Positions 1 to 10,935 of a stretch of 64,000 bases of DNA are shown piece by piece. The DNA lies in contig NC_088936.1 of NCBI RefSeq assembly GCF_033473495.1, positions 3,534,001-3,598,000 on the forward strand. The letters are read 5' to 3'. Under the pieces are notes generated by a model. The model did no database searches. It was not told the origin of the DNA and saw nothing but the letters and a program-made list of their open reading frames with translations. This stretch comes from Cercospora beticola (lineage: Eukaryota; Ascomycota; Dothideomycetes; Mycosphaerellales; Mycosphaerellaceae). Each line of letters opens with the position of its first letter. Within the stretch, counting starts at the first letter, position 1. Position numbers and translations under genes: made by a program.

Positions 1-94
1 CGACGAGACAGCAGTACGACAGCACACGTGCCGCAGAAGCCTGCCTACACGCAGATGAAAGCTGACGACAGAACAGCCAGCCCGACTCGAATGA

Positions 95-448
95 CCACGA
101 GACCAACCTCTTAGAATCAACGCAGCTCTCCGGTTCGGGTGGTTGCTTCCGATTTTTCACGACCAGATTGAGATGCATGGAGGAAGATTGGGCGCGGTAC
201 TGAAGAATGTGGTTATGAAGCATCATATGCAGCGTCCAAACCTGCAGGTCTTGGAGCAAGAAGCGGGGCGAAAGGTCTTGACTGTACCATTCCGAAAGCT
301 TTCACGCCGCGGACATCGCACTCCTTCAACCATAAGCCATCGACAAGTCCGCGATGGCACGGGCAAGACTATGCGTACCGCAATGGGCAATGACCTTGAG
401 CTTGAAGAGATTCTGCGGTGGCTGCAAGATGCTCCGAATGTGCGGTGA
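95..448 (+). CDS. Possible 3' end of an unrecognised gene (partial)
   Basis: A frame is open from about base 95 to a stop at 446-448. The first ATG inside it is at 173, and a better-looking start would lie in an upstream exon beyond the window edge. The peptide is basic, rich in Arg, His and Lys, and ends in an acidic amphipathic stretch (ELEEILRWLQ). I recognise no domain. The AG dinucleotides at 113-114 and 124-125 could be splice acceptors for an exon starting outside the window. An alternative reading of bases 1-114 in another frame also ends in a stop (TAG at 112-114). It could equally be non-coding. Confidence 0.2.
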   Translation, partial: PRDQPLRINAALRFGWLLPIFHDQIEMHGGRLGAVLKNVVMKHHMQRPNLQVLEQEAGRKVLTVPFRKLSRRGHRTPSTISHRQVRDGTGKTMRTAMGNDLELEEILRWLQDAPNVR

Positions 449-1499
449 AGGGGGTTTTCTGTGCTGTGTGCTGTGTTGGTGTCACGAGTCAGCCGGCCGC
501 ATGCCTGCTCGCGGGGCAAGTTTTGGGCTTGCATGCAATATTATCAGTGCAAAATGGGTCCAGAAGTAGCAAGCAATGTGGCATGCATATGCAACTGTAC
601 GATATGTTTACGAATTGAGCAAGTGCAAAGCTGCCCGAGAAGGCTTCAATATGTATGAGATCTTTGGAACCGGAATCCTTCTATTTGCTGCTGCTGCATA
701 CTCCACTTGCCTCTTCAGAATCAGTCGCTCCCTTTCCGGGCCGGCACAGTGAAAGTAGGAAACCGCGATGCAAGTATGTAGCTTCCGCGATGTTGTGTCT
801 GGGCTTCTGGGGGGCTGGCGCAAGCATGCGCATGATCATGCTGTGCGACCATATCTGCGATGGATCATGATCCCGGTGCAAGCACACAAGCACGACAAGC
901 AGGCCGGTAAGCTCTGGTAACCAGTACGAGGTCAACAATATAGATCTCCAGATCTTGCGGCGAATCTTCGGCACCGATCTCTTGTGTATACCGTTCCTAC
1001 TTCATACGCGTGTCAGATGCAAAGTACGAGTAGACTAGCTATCACCATCGTAGACTACGATAAGAGGTGCGATAGTCTAACGGGCTAAGTTAACAGCCTT
1101 CGGGTCCGTGAAAACCTGAGGCATCCGTCCAAGCAACGCAATCAAGCAAACCAACCAGACCACGCGAAACAAGTCCGCAAACCACAATCTCTCCATTTCT
1201 TTTTCTTTGTTTATTCAAGAAATCCTTCGGACTCTAGGACTTTCAGTAATACCCGCTCGACTGGTCATGCTCTGTAGGCTAGTCCGCTTTTGGTACCTAA
1301 GCTGTAGCCTTTGTCGTGCAAACGCCAGCAGGCTTTCGGGCGACCCGAGCTGTGCTCGGGTCCTGCGAAGGTGACGAGGACCCGAAAGAAATCCTTCCAA
1401 TGTTGTTTGACAGATTATGACAGCATTGGTTTTCTAATTTGTATACAAAAGTGAAAATTGAAGGCAGGGACTGCAAAAGTGGAAATTATAAAGAGTTGA
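449..1499. other. Intergenic, no gene seen
   Basis: About 1 kb with only short unconvincing frames on both strands. It holds no tRNA-like box B sequence and no recognisable repeat. The last 100 bases are AT-rich and lead into the 5' region of the FAD monooxygenase gene. Confidence 0.5.
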
Positions 1500-1727
1500 G
1501 TGGTGAACGGCATGAGAGCCAGTTTTGCAAGATCGAAGTTGACTTCGCGTTTATCACTGTTCGGCGGCCAGCCCAGCTTCGCTCCTGCATCGACTTGGTA
1601 CACCACTTCTCATATGGTATCTGGTAGGGCGCCAACAATACTGGCATCAGGAACAACAGCACTGCATCGAGTCTTTTCGAGATATCCAACAACTCAACAA
1701 TCAAGTTACAAGTACACAACATCCACG

Positions 1728-3005
1728 ATGTCGTCCACCGAAACAAGTCGACTGCTCCCAAACGACCAGAAACATCCACTGTCAGGCAAAACAATCATCG
1801 TCTCCGGCGCCGGAACTGCAGGTCTCTCCTTCGCGAAAGGCATCCTAGAATTCTGGCCCTCATCTCTCCCACCTCCAAAAATCAAACTCTACGAGCGCGA
1901 CCCTCGAGATCTCCCCGCCTCACGCGGAAACTACTCCATCGGTCTCCGCAGCGACAAGCTCTCCGGCGGTCTTCAAGCCCTCAAGAAACTCAATCTTCTC
2001 GACCAAGTCCTCGCAGCATGCGTGCCGAATTCTGATAAGAACGGGTCGATTCGCGACCATAATTGGGAGGATATGATACATCTCAGAAATCCAGACACAC
2101 CGCCTGATGGGTTACCAGTTGCGAATGTGAGGATTACGAGGAATAGTGTGCGAGAGACGATGATTAGAGCTTTGCCGGAAGCTGTGGAGAAGAATTTTGA
2201 TGTGCAGTGTGTTTCGGCGTCGAAGTCGGAGAAGGGTGGAATGGATGTCAAATTGAGTGGAGATGACGAGAAAGAGGTGCATTGCGACTTGTTGGTTGTT
2301 GCCGATGGGGCGAGTAGTAAGATGCGGAGGGCGTTGAGGCCAGACGATGGGTTGAAGTTCATCGGAGCTTCTTTGATAACCGGCAACGCTTTCTTCGAGC
2401 CTGGGAAAGTTCCGCCGTACGTGGAGGACTCGTTCGGTCCGGTCATTGGAGGCCAAGGGACAGGTTTGGTGGTGTTCCCCATTGACGACCGGAGTTGTGT
2501 ATGGTTCATTACGCATCGGTCGAAGGAACCAAGAACATCAATCTCGGGTGAGAAAGCTCTGGCGATGAAGGATGAGATTATGGCAGAAGTGAGGTCGAGA
2601 GGGGCGGTCTTTGGAGAGAGACTCGAATTACTGCTGCAAGCTACCGAAATGAGCTCGCTGAAGATCTTCAATGCCCAGGACAAGCGGCCAATCTCTCACA
2701 CGGATATCGAATCAGAGCCAGTCGTGTATATCGGAGATGCATCACATGCCGTGAGCCCTTTTGCAGGCAACGGTATGAATATGGCTATCATGGACGGCTA
2801 CTCATTGAGCAGCGCGCTCTGCAACGCTACATCCATTGCCGAAGCTGTGAAGGAGTTTGACAAGGAGAGCGTGCCCCGATGCACAAAGGCCTGGAGAATT
2901 TCGCACGTCGTGCTCCGCATTTTCCATGCAAAGGGCATCTTTCTCTGGTTGGTGGTGAGAATACTGAGAAGTCTCTTTTGGTTGATAGGAGGCCGGAAGC
3001 AATGA
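1728..3005 (+). CDS. FAD-dependent monooxygenase (aromatic hydroxylase type)
   Basis: Single-exon gene of 425 codons from the ATG at 1728. Expected to be an NAD(P)H- and FAD-dependent monooxygenase that inserts one oxygen atom into a small, probably aromatic or isoprenoid, substrate. Visible motifs are the N-terminal Rossmann loop (GAGTAG near residues 27-32), the central VADGASSKMRR (DG motif) and the C-terminal GDASHAVSPFAGNGMN (GD motif that contacts the FAD ribose). After the FAD domain comes a hydrophobic, basic tail (residues about 395-425, with IFLWLVVRIL) that may associate with a membrane, as the tail of kynurenine 3-monooxygenase does. The same frame stays open upstream to 1500, with an ATG at 1512 that would add 72 residues lacking any acidic residue, resembling a mitochondrial presequence. 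The substrate cannot be told from sequence. No clustered biosynthetic partner is visible. Confidence 0.85.
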   Translation: MSSTETSRLLPNDQKHPLSGKTIIVSGAGTAGLSFAKGILEFWPSSLPPPKIKLYERDPRDLPASRGNYSIGLRSDKLSGGLQALKKLNLLDQVLAACVPNSDKNGSIRDHNWEDMIHLRNPDTPPDGLPVANVRITRNSVRETMIRALPEAVEKNFDVQCVSASKSEKGGMDVKLSGDDEKEVHCDLLVVADGASSKMRRALRPDDGLKFIGASLITGNAFFEPGKVPPYVEDSFGPVIGGQGTGLVVFPIDDRSCVWFITHRSKEPRTSISGEKALAMKDEIMAEVRSRGAVFGERLELLLQATEMSSLKIFNAQDKRPISHTDIESEPVVYIGDASHAVSPFAGNGMNMAIMDGYSLSSALCNATSIAEAVKEFDKESVPRCTKAWRISHVVLRIFHAKGIFLWLVVRILRSLFWLIGGRKQ

Positions 3006-3113
3006 GCTGGTTCTCCTGAAGTAGTGTTGTAACAATTCCCGAAGATAGCGTACCATTCGCATAGTACCGTGGGCCGTGGAGTGTCCACTGGCCTGGACTC
3101 AAAGTGCAATAAA

Positions 3114-3872
3114 TCACGACAGTTTGACTCTTAGTGTCATTGTTGACGATTCCAGCAACTCTTTTGCAGACAGCTCTGTCCCGCAGAGTGTTCGAAGTAC
3201 CGAAACCATCGCCATTTGGAGTTCTACTCCGTGCTCTACGCATGTGTCTCCCTCTGGATTACATGGATCGGAAAGAAGCGGCTCCGGGCACGCCCTCGTA
3301 AGCTGCTCGATGACCTTGGCCAACAGCTCGCACAGCGCCTTTCGCCAAGTGACAGCTGTTTCTTGTTTGGCCGACATTTTCGAGGAATACATGTAGATGG
3401 TTGTGCGCGCACCCTCTGGAACCCGACTGACCCCGATCATCTTGAAGTTGTTCATTACTGGGTCCAACCTCTCGCGGTTACGAACCAGACGTACGTCGAC
3501 TTTGGCTTGGAGGAGCACTCAGAAGTATTCTGGACTGCTCGGTGTCTCAATCATGATGTTCCAATAGTGAGATTCCCGCGAATGACGGCTTGAGCAAAAG
3601 ATCCGGTGTGGTTGCAAATAGCAATGGTATAGCTTTGGCGCAACGTGATCTCTATACTTTTGTTTGAAGACTTTATCTTCTGTCTCCGCTCGAAGCTGCT
3701 TACAGACAGCTGACAGCCGGGGAGGCGGACAATGGTAGATGCCTGTGAAATGGAATTTCGGGCAGATGCGCTTGCTATGAATGGTGGCCTCGGTGTACAC
3801 GAAGCCGTAGATGATATCGCGGATCTCTTGGGGAAGGAGCAGAAGACTCAGCTTCGCCATAGTATCTGCCAT
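3114..3872 (-). pseudogene. 2EXR/F-box-like protein gene split by an in-frame TGA
   Basis: From the ATG at 3872 the protein begins with a leucine-rich LLPQEIRDIIYGFVY segment followed by PPPRLSAVCKQLRAET. This is the layout of the fungal 2EXR/F-box-like family (short proteins opening with LPxEIRxxIY). The frame hits TGA at 3521-3519 after 117 codons, yet the very same frame continues for another 134 codons to a stop at 3114-3116. That second part looks like ordinary protein (VDVRLVRNRERLDPVMNNFK). I see no GT-AG intron that removes the stop cleanly, so I call it a probable pseudogene. An unrecognised intron or sequencing error would rescue it. These proteins are numerous and mostly uncharacterised. 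Confidence 0.45.
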
Positions 3873-4998
3873 GACAACGATGATTGCGTAGATCTGGCGC
3901 TGGAGCAGTTAGCACGGTCAGTTGTGAACTTGAAATTGAAACCCTCATCAAGTTCCGTGAAGCCAGATAAAAGTCGGCGAAATATTGGTAGACGCTCGTG
4001 TGCGGCACAGCTTAATCTATGCATGCCCAATGGTAGGCATTGGAAACGTCAGTTTGATGGATGAGACCGCATCAGCGCTGGGTGAGCAAGATCGCCTTTG
4101 AGGCTGCATACGCATGTTGCTCTCGGGTCACGAGTGAGTAGTTAGCCATTGAGTCGCGGCCGCTTCAGTCTCCGGTGCGATCTCAGCGCCGTGGGGTTGA
4201 TTGATTTGAAGCAGCATCCCCTTCGCTGTGACAGCTAGTCTGACTGCTGCCGCAAGCTCGTGCGTGTGGAACCTGGGCACGCCTACGGTACGTCCTGAAG
4301 TGAAGAAGTGTTGTGAAAAGAGGCGTGAAGACATTGGGGCGTGCTAACTAGACCGGGATGCGGATGCTTGGGCAACCCCAGCGCTGATCCCTTCTCGGCT
4401 TCGCGTTGCCAAGCCCACCTGGAGTCTGCGCATCGCTGCGGGCAGAGGGCAGGTGCGAGATGTATACAGAGAAGAGGCATAAGAGTCAGCTCGAGATGAG
4501 GCAAATAGGTATGAGTTGTTCCTCAGAGCAGGTGGAAAGATGGCGTCCACAGTGAGAATACGAAGAAGAGAGCAGAGAGCAGACTAACTAACTAGCGCGC
4601 GTTGCTAATTATGGTTTGCCGGGAGGCGTTCCCTGGCTTGTTTGGGTTTGGGCGAAGGAGAGAGATCTCGTTCTGCTCCCTCTCACTCGCTCACGCTGCT
4701 CACCTCGTCGTGCTATACATTCTTCATCAACAACACCCGTCATTCGCTTCATCCGCCCGTTTTCGATCGCACCCGTGCTTCAGTCACTCGCTTGTCGATC
4801 TCCGCGCTCTCGAAGCAGCCACGACCGTCCGATCACCGCCGACCGTTGAGCGACTACCAGACGGGAGAGCACGAGGGGAGACGCGGCTTGCAGAAAACAC
4901 CAAGACTCACCGCACCACAACATCGACCCTGCCACGCACGCACGGCTGGCCAGCTGCGAGTCGCCTTTTGAATATTCATCGACTGTAATATCATCACC
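3873..4998. other. Intergenic and 5' leader, no gene seen
   Basis: No supported gene. The last about 300 bases before the ATG at 4999 are CT-rich (runs of tc and ctc around 4670-4800), typical of a filamentous fungal core promoter or 5' untranslated leader for the downstream secreted-protein gene. Confidence 0.5.
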
Positions 4999-5904
4999 AT
5001 GCGCCCTTCCGAGGTGCTGGCATCCCTGCTGCTCGTGTCTACAGCATGCGCGAGCAAGGCTGGCTGGGCGCCCATTGAGGCTCTGAACGGCATGAACGAC
5101 ATCGACGCGCTTTTTCCCCGACAAGAGAACAACGATAACAACGACAACAACGACAATGGCGGCAGGACGTCCTTCGACTTGTCATTCAGCGCCACCCAGG
5201 GCAACACTGCCACCACCGAGCCCACAGGCACGCGATCTGGCGACGAAAGCGCCACCACTACAGGTGGAGACAGCAAAACAACCGGTGACTCGAACGATGA
5301 TGACGAGAAGGAGACTGGCACAAACCCGGGCAAGGAGACTGGCACGGGGACAAAGAAGGGAGGCTCATCGACCAAGACATTCGATGCACGTCTTCCAGCA
5401 GGTGGTGTGTCCATGATTACGCCGAACCCGATGACAACACAATATTACAAGATCAAGGACTACATCACATTCGCCTGGAACTATACTTCGCTATCTGTGA
5501 CTCCCTCCGCTATTGACGTCCTCGCATCATGCAGCAAGAACCAGCAGACGTACACTTTGGCCATGAACTTGACTGTGGAGGAGACTCAAAGTTTCACTTG
5601 GGATACCGGCGCCTTCCAAGCCAGCGCCACCGTGCCTCTGCTTACCGAGACCTACACACTTATCATTCACGATGCTGCCAAAGATGTCACGGATCGAGCA
5701 CAGGCTGGCTATTTGGGAACATACGACCAGTTCACCTTTGGAATGTACAGCCCACAGCCATACACGCCCATGGCCGACTACGTGTGCGCAACATGCAATG
5801 GAGCCTCAAGTCTCGAGAAGCAGACCTGGATAGCCCTCCTCGGCATGGTGGGCGTAACTGTCGTGACCTTTGGCTGGTTCACCGGTCTTGCTGGTTTGTG
5901 GTGA
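4999..5904 (+). CDS. Secretory-pathway membrane protein, DUF7137-type
   Basis: Intronless 301-residue protein. Residues 1-18 form a signal peptide (ATGCGCCC start, hydrophobic core LASLLLVSTACA). Residues 33-125 are a low-complexity Asn/Asp/Thr/Gly/Ser linker likely to be O-glycosylated. The folded part (about 127-270) opens with RLPAGGVSMITPNPM and carries N-glycosylation sites such as NYTS and NLTV, plus a CATC pair near 260. The C-terminus is one hydrophobic segment (TWIALLGMVGVTVVTFGW) ending the protein, so it should be a type I membrane or GPI-like anchored surface protein. The layout matches the fungal family annotated DUF7137, whose function is unknown. Start choice is unambiguous because the signal peptide begins at the first ATG. 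Confidence 0.8.
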   Translation: MRPSEVLASLLLVSTACASKAGWAPIEALNGMNDIDALFPRQENNDNNDNNDNGGRTSFDLSFSATQGNTATTEPTGTRSGDESATTTGGDSKTTGDSNDDDEKETGTNPGKETGTGTKKGGSSTKTFDARLPAGGVSMITPNPMTTQYYKIKDYITFAWNYTSLSVTPSAIDVLASCSKNQQTYTLAMNLTVEETQSFTWDTGAFQASATVPLLTETYTLIIHDAAKDVTDRAQAGYLGTYDQFTFGMYSPQPYTPMADYVCATCNGASSLEKQTWIALLGMVGVTVVTFGWFTGLAGLW

Positions 5905-6819
5905 TCGAACAAGCAGAGCGAGTATCAGCAAGAACAAACAGAAAATTTATCGTGCACGAGACGAGAGCTATGACCAGGACTACGGACCTTCCTTGTATAA
6001 AAAAGCATTGCGACTGGCGTTGATTTCACTTTGGATGGCTGGGAATGTGGGCTTATCATTGGAGATATAGGAGCTTCCTGGGGAAAGGAAGCAAAGTGCA
6101 CTCCTTATGCAGCAGTAGGGTTCCAAGAGACAAAAAATGGCTGTGACAGGAAGCAAGAGTACATAATTCTCGCGTACAGGTATAATGTGATTCATGAGCA
6201 CTGTATCTTTCCCACGAAATGCCATTTGTACATCTAGTCTGTCTTAATATTCGTTGACTTGGACTCGCTCAAATTCTCGGAAACAATGTCCGATGCGTCT
6301 CGCTTCGGGTGTCAATGTGCGAGTAAGTCCCACACAACCGAGGACATGGCCCTGTCACTTCCGTGGCGTGGTTATCTCATGAATGGAGCTGGCCTCCGCC
6401 TTTGAGTTGATACCGCCCGCTTGCACCTCTGCCGTGTCTCATACTACTAATGCATGGGATCCTACCAGCAAGGGCCAATCTACGAAGTCGCAGTCTCTGG
6501 CCGACAGTAGAAGCCTGGCAATGAGATCGTGTCCGCCCCGCCGTCTCATCTTCGTGGTAGAGGAACATCTCATCTCGCCTCGTTCCCTCAGCGTCTGTGG
6601 CTTGTGAGGTGTACTAAAGCCCACTTAACCGCTTCTTCAGGCGAGCATAGGCGATGTGGCTGGAGAGCGTTGCAGACATGCTGCTCTTGCAGCGGACTTC
6701 CTATCATGTCCATGCCACTTGCCGCACGCCTGCGCATCGACCTCTCCCCTGATAACCGTCTCAGCGACGTTTTAGACCCCATCCTCGTTGCACATATGTT
6801 CCAGCAGAAGCCATACTCC
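5905..6819. other. Intergenic between convergent genes
   Basis: Lies between the 3' ends of two genes. Only short frames are present and none has recognisable protein character, so it should hold the two 3' untranslated regions. Confidence 0.5.
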
Positions 6820-7149
6820 TCATCGTTGACTCTCCAAGAACTCCTTGCGCTTAATCTCAATCTGCTTAAGCATATCCTCTTTCTTCTTTCCCATATGCTC
6901 TGCCCGATGCTGCCACCAGTAGTAGATAATCGGCGGAGTCGCTAGAATAAGTCCAATCGCCGTCAAGTAGAAGTATTTGTCCGACCCAGGCGGTGGCAGG
7001 TTTCGTTGTCGGTTTGCGATAGCTTGCTCCTGTTGCTGAAGTCGGGCTATGACTTCTGCGTTGAGGACTTGACGGGGTTCGTGCTTCGTCGCATAGTTTC
7101 GTGTCGCGAGTTGGAGAGCAGGTGCTATGGTTCGCGATCGTAGTATCAT
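6820..7149 (-). CDS. Small mitochondrial single-pass membrane protein, unknown function
   Basis: 109 codons from the ATG at 7149. The first 25 residues are Arg/Ala/Leu-rich without acids (MILRSRTIAPALQLATRNYA), a good mitochondrial presequence ending at a likely cleavage site RNYA. A polar coiled-coil-like stretch (residues 30-50, EVIARLQQQEQAIANRQRN) precedes one membrane segment (YFYLTAIGLILATPPIIYYWW, about 58-78). The C-terminal tail is charged (KKKEDMLKQIEIKRKEFLE). This organisation suggests an inner-membrane accessory or assembly protein. I do not recognise the family. It is divergently transcribed from the sulfite-oxidase-type gene, with about 680 bases between the starts. Confidence 0.65.
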   Translation of the reverse strand: MILRSRTIAPALQLATRNYATKHEPRQVLNAEVIARLQQQEQAIANRQRNLPPPGSDKYFYLTAIGLILATPPIIYYWWQHRAEHMGKKKEDMLKQIEIKRKEFLESQR

Positions 7150-7827
7150 GATGAGCGATTTAGATGTCAACGGCGAAAGATGGATGGAGCGCGACTTCGA
7201 TGATGTTCTTGATTCCGAGTCCGATGGGCTCCACTTTTATTTTTGCCGGTAGAGCAGGCGCTCCCGGCACTGTCCAGCGCTCACATCAACATCGACATCG
7301 AGACTTTCTACTGGAGTCCGAAAGGGCGGTGGACTGCCATCCCATGTTACCAGTATACAAGGTCTCTGCAAAACCGAAACGGACTTGTGCTCCGTTGAAC
7401 GACTGCCGGCCGCTGTGCACTTCCGCTTTCTTGCCGACCACTGCGAATCGCTTATGAAGACGCGCACGACGATGACAACGCTATGACATTAAACACTCAG
7501 GACCCGCCCATGGCCCTCTACGCAATCTCACTGGACGCCAGTCACTCCAATCCATGCTTTTTGTTGCTTGACCGAAACTTGGCACAGAAGCCTATACCTT
7601 CACCACAAGCCGGAGTTCATGCGTTCTGCTGCCATTTGCTATCTTGTGCTCATCATGATGTACCACTGCGTTGGAGCTATGCGGAGACGGACCTGATTGC
7701 GTCCCAGTGCTGCCGCGTACAGTCCGGACGGTAAGTTAGTATACTGCTTTCCTGCTTCGCCAAATCTAGATTCCTCCACTAGCATTCATCGTCTACCGCT
7801 CCTGCCAGACAGCAGATCAAAGCCACC
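7150..7827. promoter_or_regulatory. Shared divergent promoter region
   Basis: Intergenic stretch between the starts of the small mitochondrial protein (minus) and the molybdoenzyme gene (plus), so both promoters must lie here. I see no coding evidence in the short frames and no clear TATA box. Confidence 0.45.
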
Positions 7828-9565
7828 ATGGTCCTTCCGGACTCATCACACGATGCGATCTCTAGCCAGCCAAGTACCAAGTGCGATATGACGAACAAGG
7901 TGGTACTACCCAATTCTGGGTCCATCGATGACTTTCCCTTCTACAAGACAGAGACTCCCCACTTCGCCGAAGAGCGTGAGGGCTGGAAGGGCTATGTCGA
8001 ATGGGAGAAGTATCCCGAAAAACGGAAAGAATGTGAACGCGTAATGGCTCAGTACAAGTTCCCCTCACCTCCAGAATTCCAACTCGCTCCTCTCCCCAAC
8101 ACCAACCCCATACTGGAGGGCGTCCGCTGGAAGCAGTATCACTATGCCTGCGGCCCAACACTACAAGATATCCCCGCCATCAGCTGGAAATACGTCCAAC
8201 AAGAGAAAAGTGCCGATATGCTTCATATTCTAGGCTTCCCCTACAACGGCGAACCGCCCCGCAAACGCCTGGTCGAAACAGAAATCACATCTAACAAAGA
8301 TTTCTTCGTCCGAAACCACGGAGGTATCCCCGAAATCGACATCTCAGCCTACGACTTCGAAATCGAAGGCCTCGTCAACAACCCCAAAAACCTCACCCTG
8401 GCCGACCTGCAAAACGAGAAGCTATTCAAGAAACGATCCCACGTTGTAGCGCTCCAATGCTCCGGAACTCGCCGCATCGAACAAATCAACCAATACCCGG
8501 GTGACGGCGACGAACTCATCAACGCTCCCTGGGGCGAAGGTGCAATCGGCAATGCCCGCTGGGGCGGTGTCTACCTCAAAGACGTAATCGACCACTGCGG
8601 CGGCCTCAAAAAATCCAACAACGACGATGAAGACGAAGCGAACGATATCCACCTCGAATTCTTCGGAGCAGATACCTATTTCAAAAAGGGTAAAGTCTAC
8701 AACTATGTCGTCTCTGTCCCTTACCGGAAAGTCAAATTCGACGAAGTCATGTTGGCGTGGGAAATGAACGGAGAACCACTTCCTCGCATCCACGGATATC
8801 CATTGCGGGCGGTTGTGTTTGGATATATTGGTGCGAGAAGCTGTAAGTGGTTGTATAAGATCCGGGCCATTAAGGGACCAAGTCAGGCGCCCGTGCAGAA
8901 GAAAGAGTATCTTTACTACACGCCACAGCTGGGCAAGCAGAATGTTTTGTACTCGAATGGATTCTCGATCCAGGATATGCCGGTTTCGAGTGCAATTATG
9001 ACGCCTGTGGATATGGATCAGATTGTGCATGATGGCAAGATCAAGTTGACGGGCTGGGCGTACTCGGGTGGAACGGGGGGTCATTGGCCAGAGAGAGTGG
9101 AGGTTAGTGCCGATGGAGGCAGCGTGTGGTATGAAGTGCCGTTTGAGAATCTCAGTAAGAAGTTCTATTACGGTATGAGGACGTGGTGGATCGAGATGCC
9201 CGTGGATGCGGAAGGTTGGCTGGAATTCTGCTGCAGGACATGGGACAACGCCTTGAATACGCAGCCGACCTACGTGAGGAGTGCCTGGTAAGTTGCATCT
9301 TCATTCATCGCCGACCCTAAGTGTTGCGAAAGCTGACTCTTGATGCTACAGGAACTTTGACCTCCACGTCACGTCTTCGTGCCATCGTATCAAGGTTTAC
9401 TCCATCAATCGATCACATCCCTTGACTGCGATGAGGTTGAAGCAACTCGAGGAGGTCGGCGCGCCAATCTTACCCATCACTCAGCCCCTGCCGTTTGATC
9501 TGGAGAGCGATGAGCACTATGCTGCTGAGATGGAGGCTAGGGACGGGAGGGATCCGAGGGAGTAA
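7828..9565 (+). CDS. Sulfite-oxidase-family molybdenum cofactor enzyme
   Basis: Exons 7828-9287 and 9352-9565 (intron GTAAGT...CTACAG) give 557 residues in phase. The start at 7828 sits in a strong context (CCACCATGG); a second ATG at 7888 is possible. The molybdopterin domain shows the cofactor-ligand cysteine in LQCSGTRR (Cys211), then GNARWGGVYL and a segment ending NGEPLPRIHGYPLR and GYIGARSCKWL, all hallmarks of sulfite oxidase/nitrate reductase catalytic domains. The Mo-co dimerisation domain follows (KLTGWAYSGG, VEVSADGG). No cytochrome b5 or FAD domain is present, so it fits a fungal SOX-like enzyme that oxidises sulfite to sulfate, not assimilatory nitrate reductase. An acidic insertion (NNDDEDEAND) lies near residue 270. 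There is no obvious targeting peptide or peroxisomal tripeptide. Confidence 0.85.
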
Positions 9566-9821
9566 AGAGCAGTCACGAGGTCGTTACGGCGACTGCGGCC
9601 GAGCAAACCTGGTCCTTGATCAGTGACAGTTCTGCATATGTCGAGGAGCAATACTTACTCAATCTGTCTCCTTGAACGTGATCTTACAGCTTGGGTACTT
9701 TTGATGGGTCATCCTACTGCCTACCGTCCCTCGCAATTCTCCAATGTCGATTCTGAGGTCCCGCAAACACCGATCCTCCTCCTCGTCATGCTCTGCTCCA
9801 GACCAGCCTATTGCAGGACAT

Positions 9822-10256
9822 TCATCTCAAACAATGAGCTCGCGTATACTGCGTCGATTCTCCTCGCCTATAGCATGGATCCACATCCAAAATGTCGTGT
9901 CGAAACTGTGACTCATCCAGGTGCAGTACTCGGCCATCGAAAGTATTGTTCTTGTAGTAAATTTTGATGACATCTGCCCGGATTGCTCTGCTGACACGAG
10001 TGATTGCTGGTTGCACACGTGCTGCTCGTTCTTCACTATTGAAGCCAAGGGCCAGATCCAGCGGATGGAGATGATCTCTCTCTTCAATAGTCAGTGGCCT
10101 TCCAATAAGCCTTGGCCAAGCTCTGCGGTTGATGCTGATCGGCTCGTCCATCGTGACGGCATACTCGAAGATGCGCAGCTGAAGTTCAGGCGGCAGGTCG
10201 AGGAGGCGGAAGGTGGGCTCCTCCTCCTTGCTGTTTCCAACCTCGATTCGACTCAT
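9822..10256 (-). CDS. Short F-box/2EXR-like hypothetical protein
   Basis: 144 codons from the ATG at 10256. The N-terminal FRLLDLPPELQLRIFEYAVT matches the start of fungal F-box or 2EXR proteins (LxxLPPELxxxIFEY). A later QPAITRVSRAIRADVIKIYYKNN resembles the 'QPALTRVSRQIRxExLPxFYxxN' segment typical of these families. It is shorter than the usual 200-350 residues, so it may have further 3' exons or be a truncated member. Function unknown; F-box relatives recruit substrates to SCF ubiquitin ligases, but that role is unproven for these short forms. Confidence 0.5.
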   Translation of the reverse strand: MSRIEVGNSKEEEPTFRLLDLPPELQLRIFEYAVTMDEPISINRRAWPRLIGRPLTIEERDHLHPLDLALGFNSEERAARVQPAITRVSRAIRADVIKIYYKNNTFDGRVLHLDESQFRHDILDVDPCYRRGESTQYTRAHCLR

Positions 10257-10935
10257 GCCGGGCGGCTGTACACGTCAGTGATGGCGGACACGATCAGTAG
10301 AGGGGACCGCGAATACCTTCAAGTCTGTTGAAGCCATGGCGGCCGGGGCGGAGTGCGCTCGACAGTGACAGATGTGCCGAAGCTAGAGATGTTGCGGTAA
10401 GGTTTGCCTGCGATGAAGAAGAGTTGGCGGACGGGTGAGGTTGAAGCAAGCGCAAGAACGCGCCAGCTGACTTCACTTCACTTGTGGCCGAACGCGCGTG
10501 TCAACGGCTGTGCTTACTCCCTTCCCAGCCCTGGCTCCAGACGGCACGCACGAACCGAGGTTTCCAGCTTCAAGCTCTTAGCAAAGAACGTGTAGGAGGA
10601 GTTTCCTCCCCTCGTGCATCGCCAACGAGAGCGCCCACCGCCCGTTGCTGCCACAGTAAAGGTCCACGCTGACACCTCGCGTCGCGTTGTGTGCGTTCTT
10701 CTTCCTCTCTGCACACCAGCTAACAGCCAATATGCAATGAGAAAAGTCCCCGCGTGCGGGACACGGAAGCGAGCGAGCGAGTTCAACGAACGAATTGTTT
10801 ACTGTCGGTGCCGCCTGCCTGTGCAAAAGTCAACTAGTAGTGGTACAGGGGTATCATCTGTGCAGCATGCGCGCCGCTTCTACGAAAATGCCACATTACC
10901 GGTCGTTACGTTTCCCGTCACTCGTACACGAACAA
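10257..10935. other. Intergenic, no gene seen
   Basis: About 680 bases between the F-box-like gene start and the 3' end of the poly(A) polymerase gene. Short frames on both strands lack recognisable protein features. Confidence 0.45.

Noticed and set aside
8422..9084. 220-codon minus-strand frame inside the molybdoenzyme gene
   Set aside because: It overlaps a well-supported plus-strand gene with conserved motifs and shows no motif of its own.
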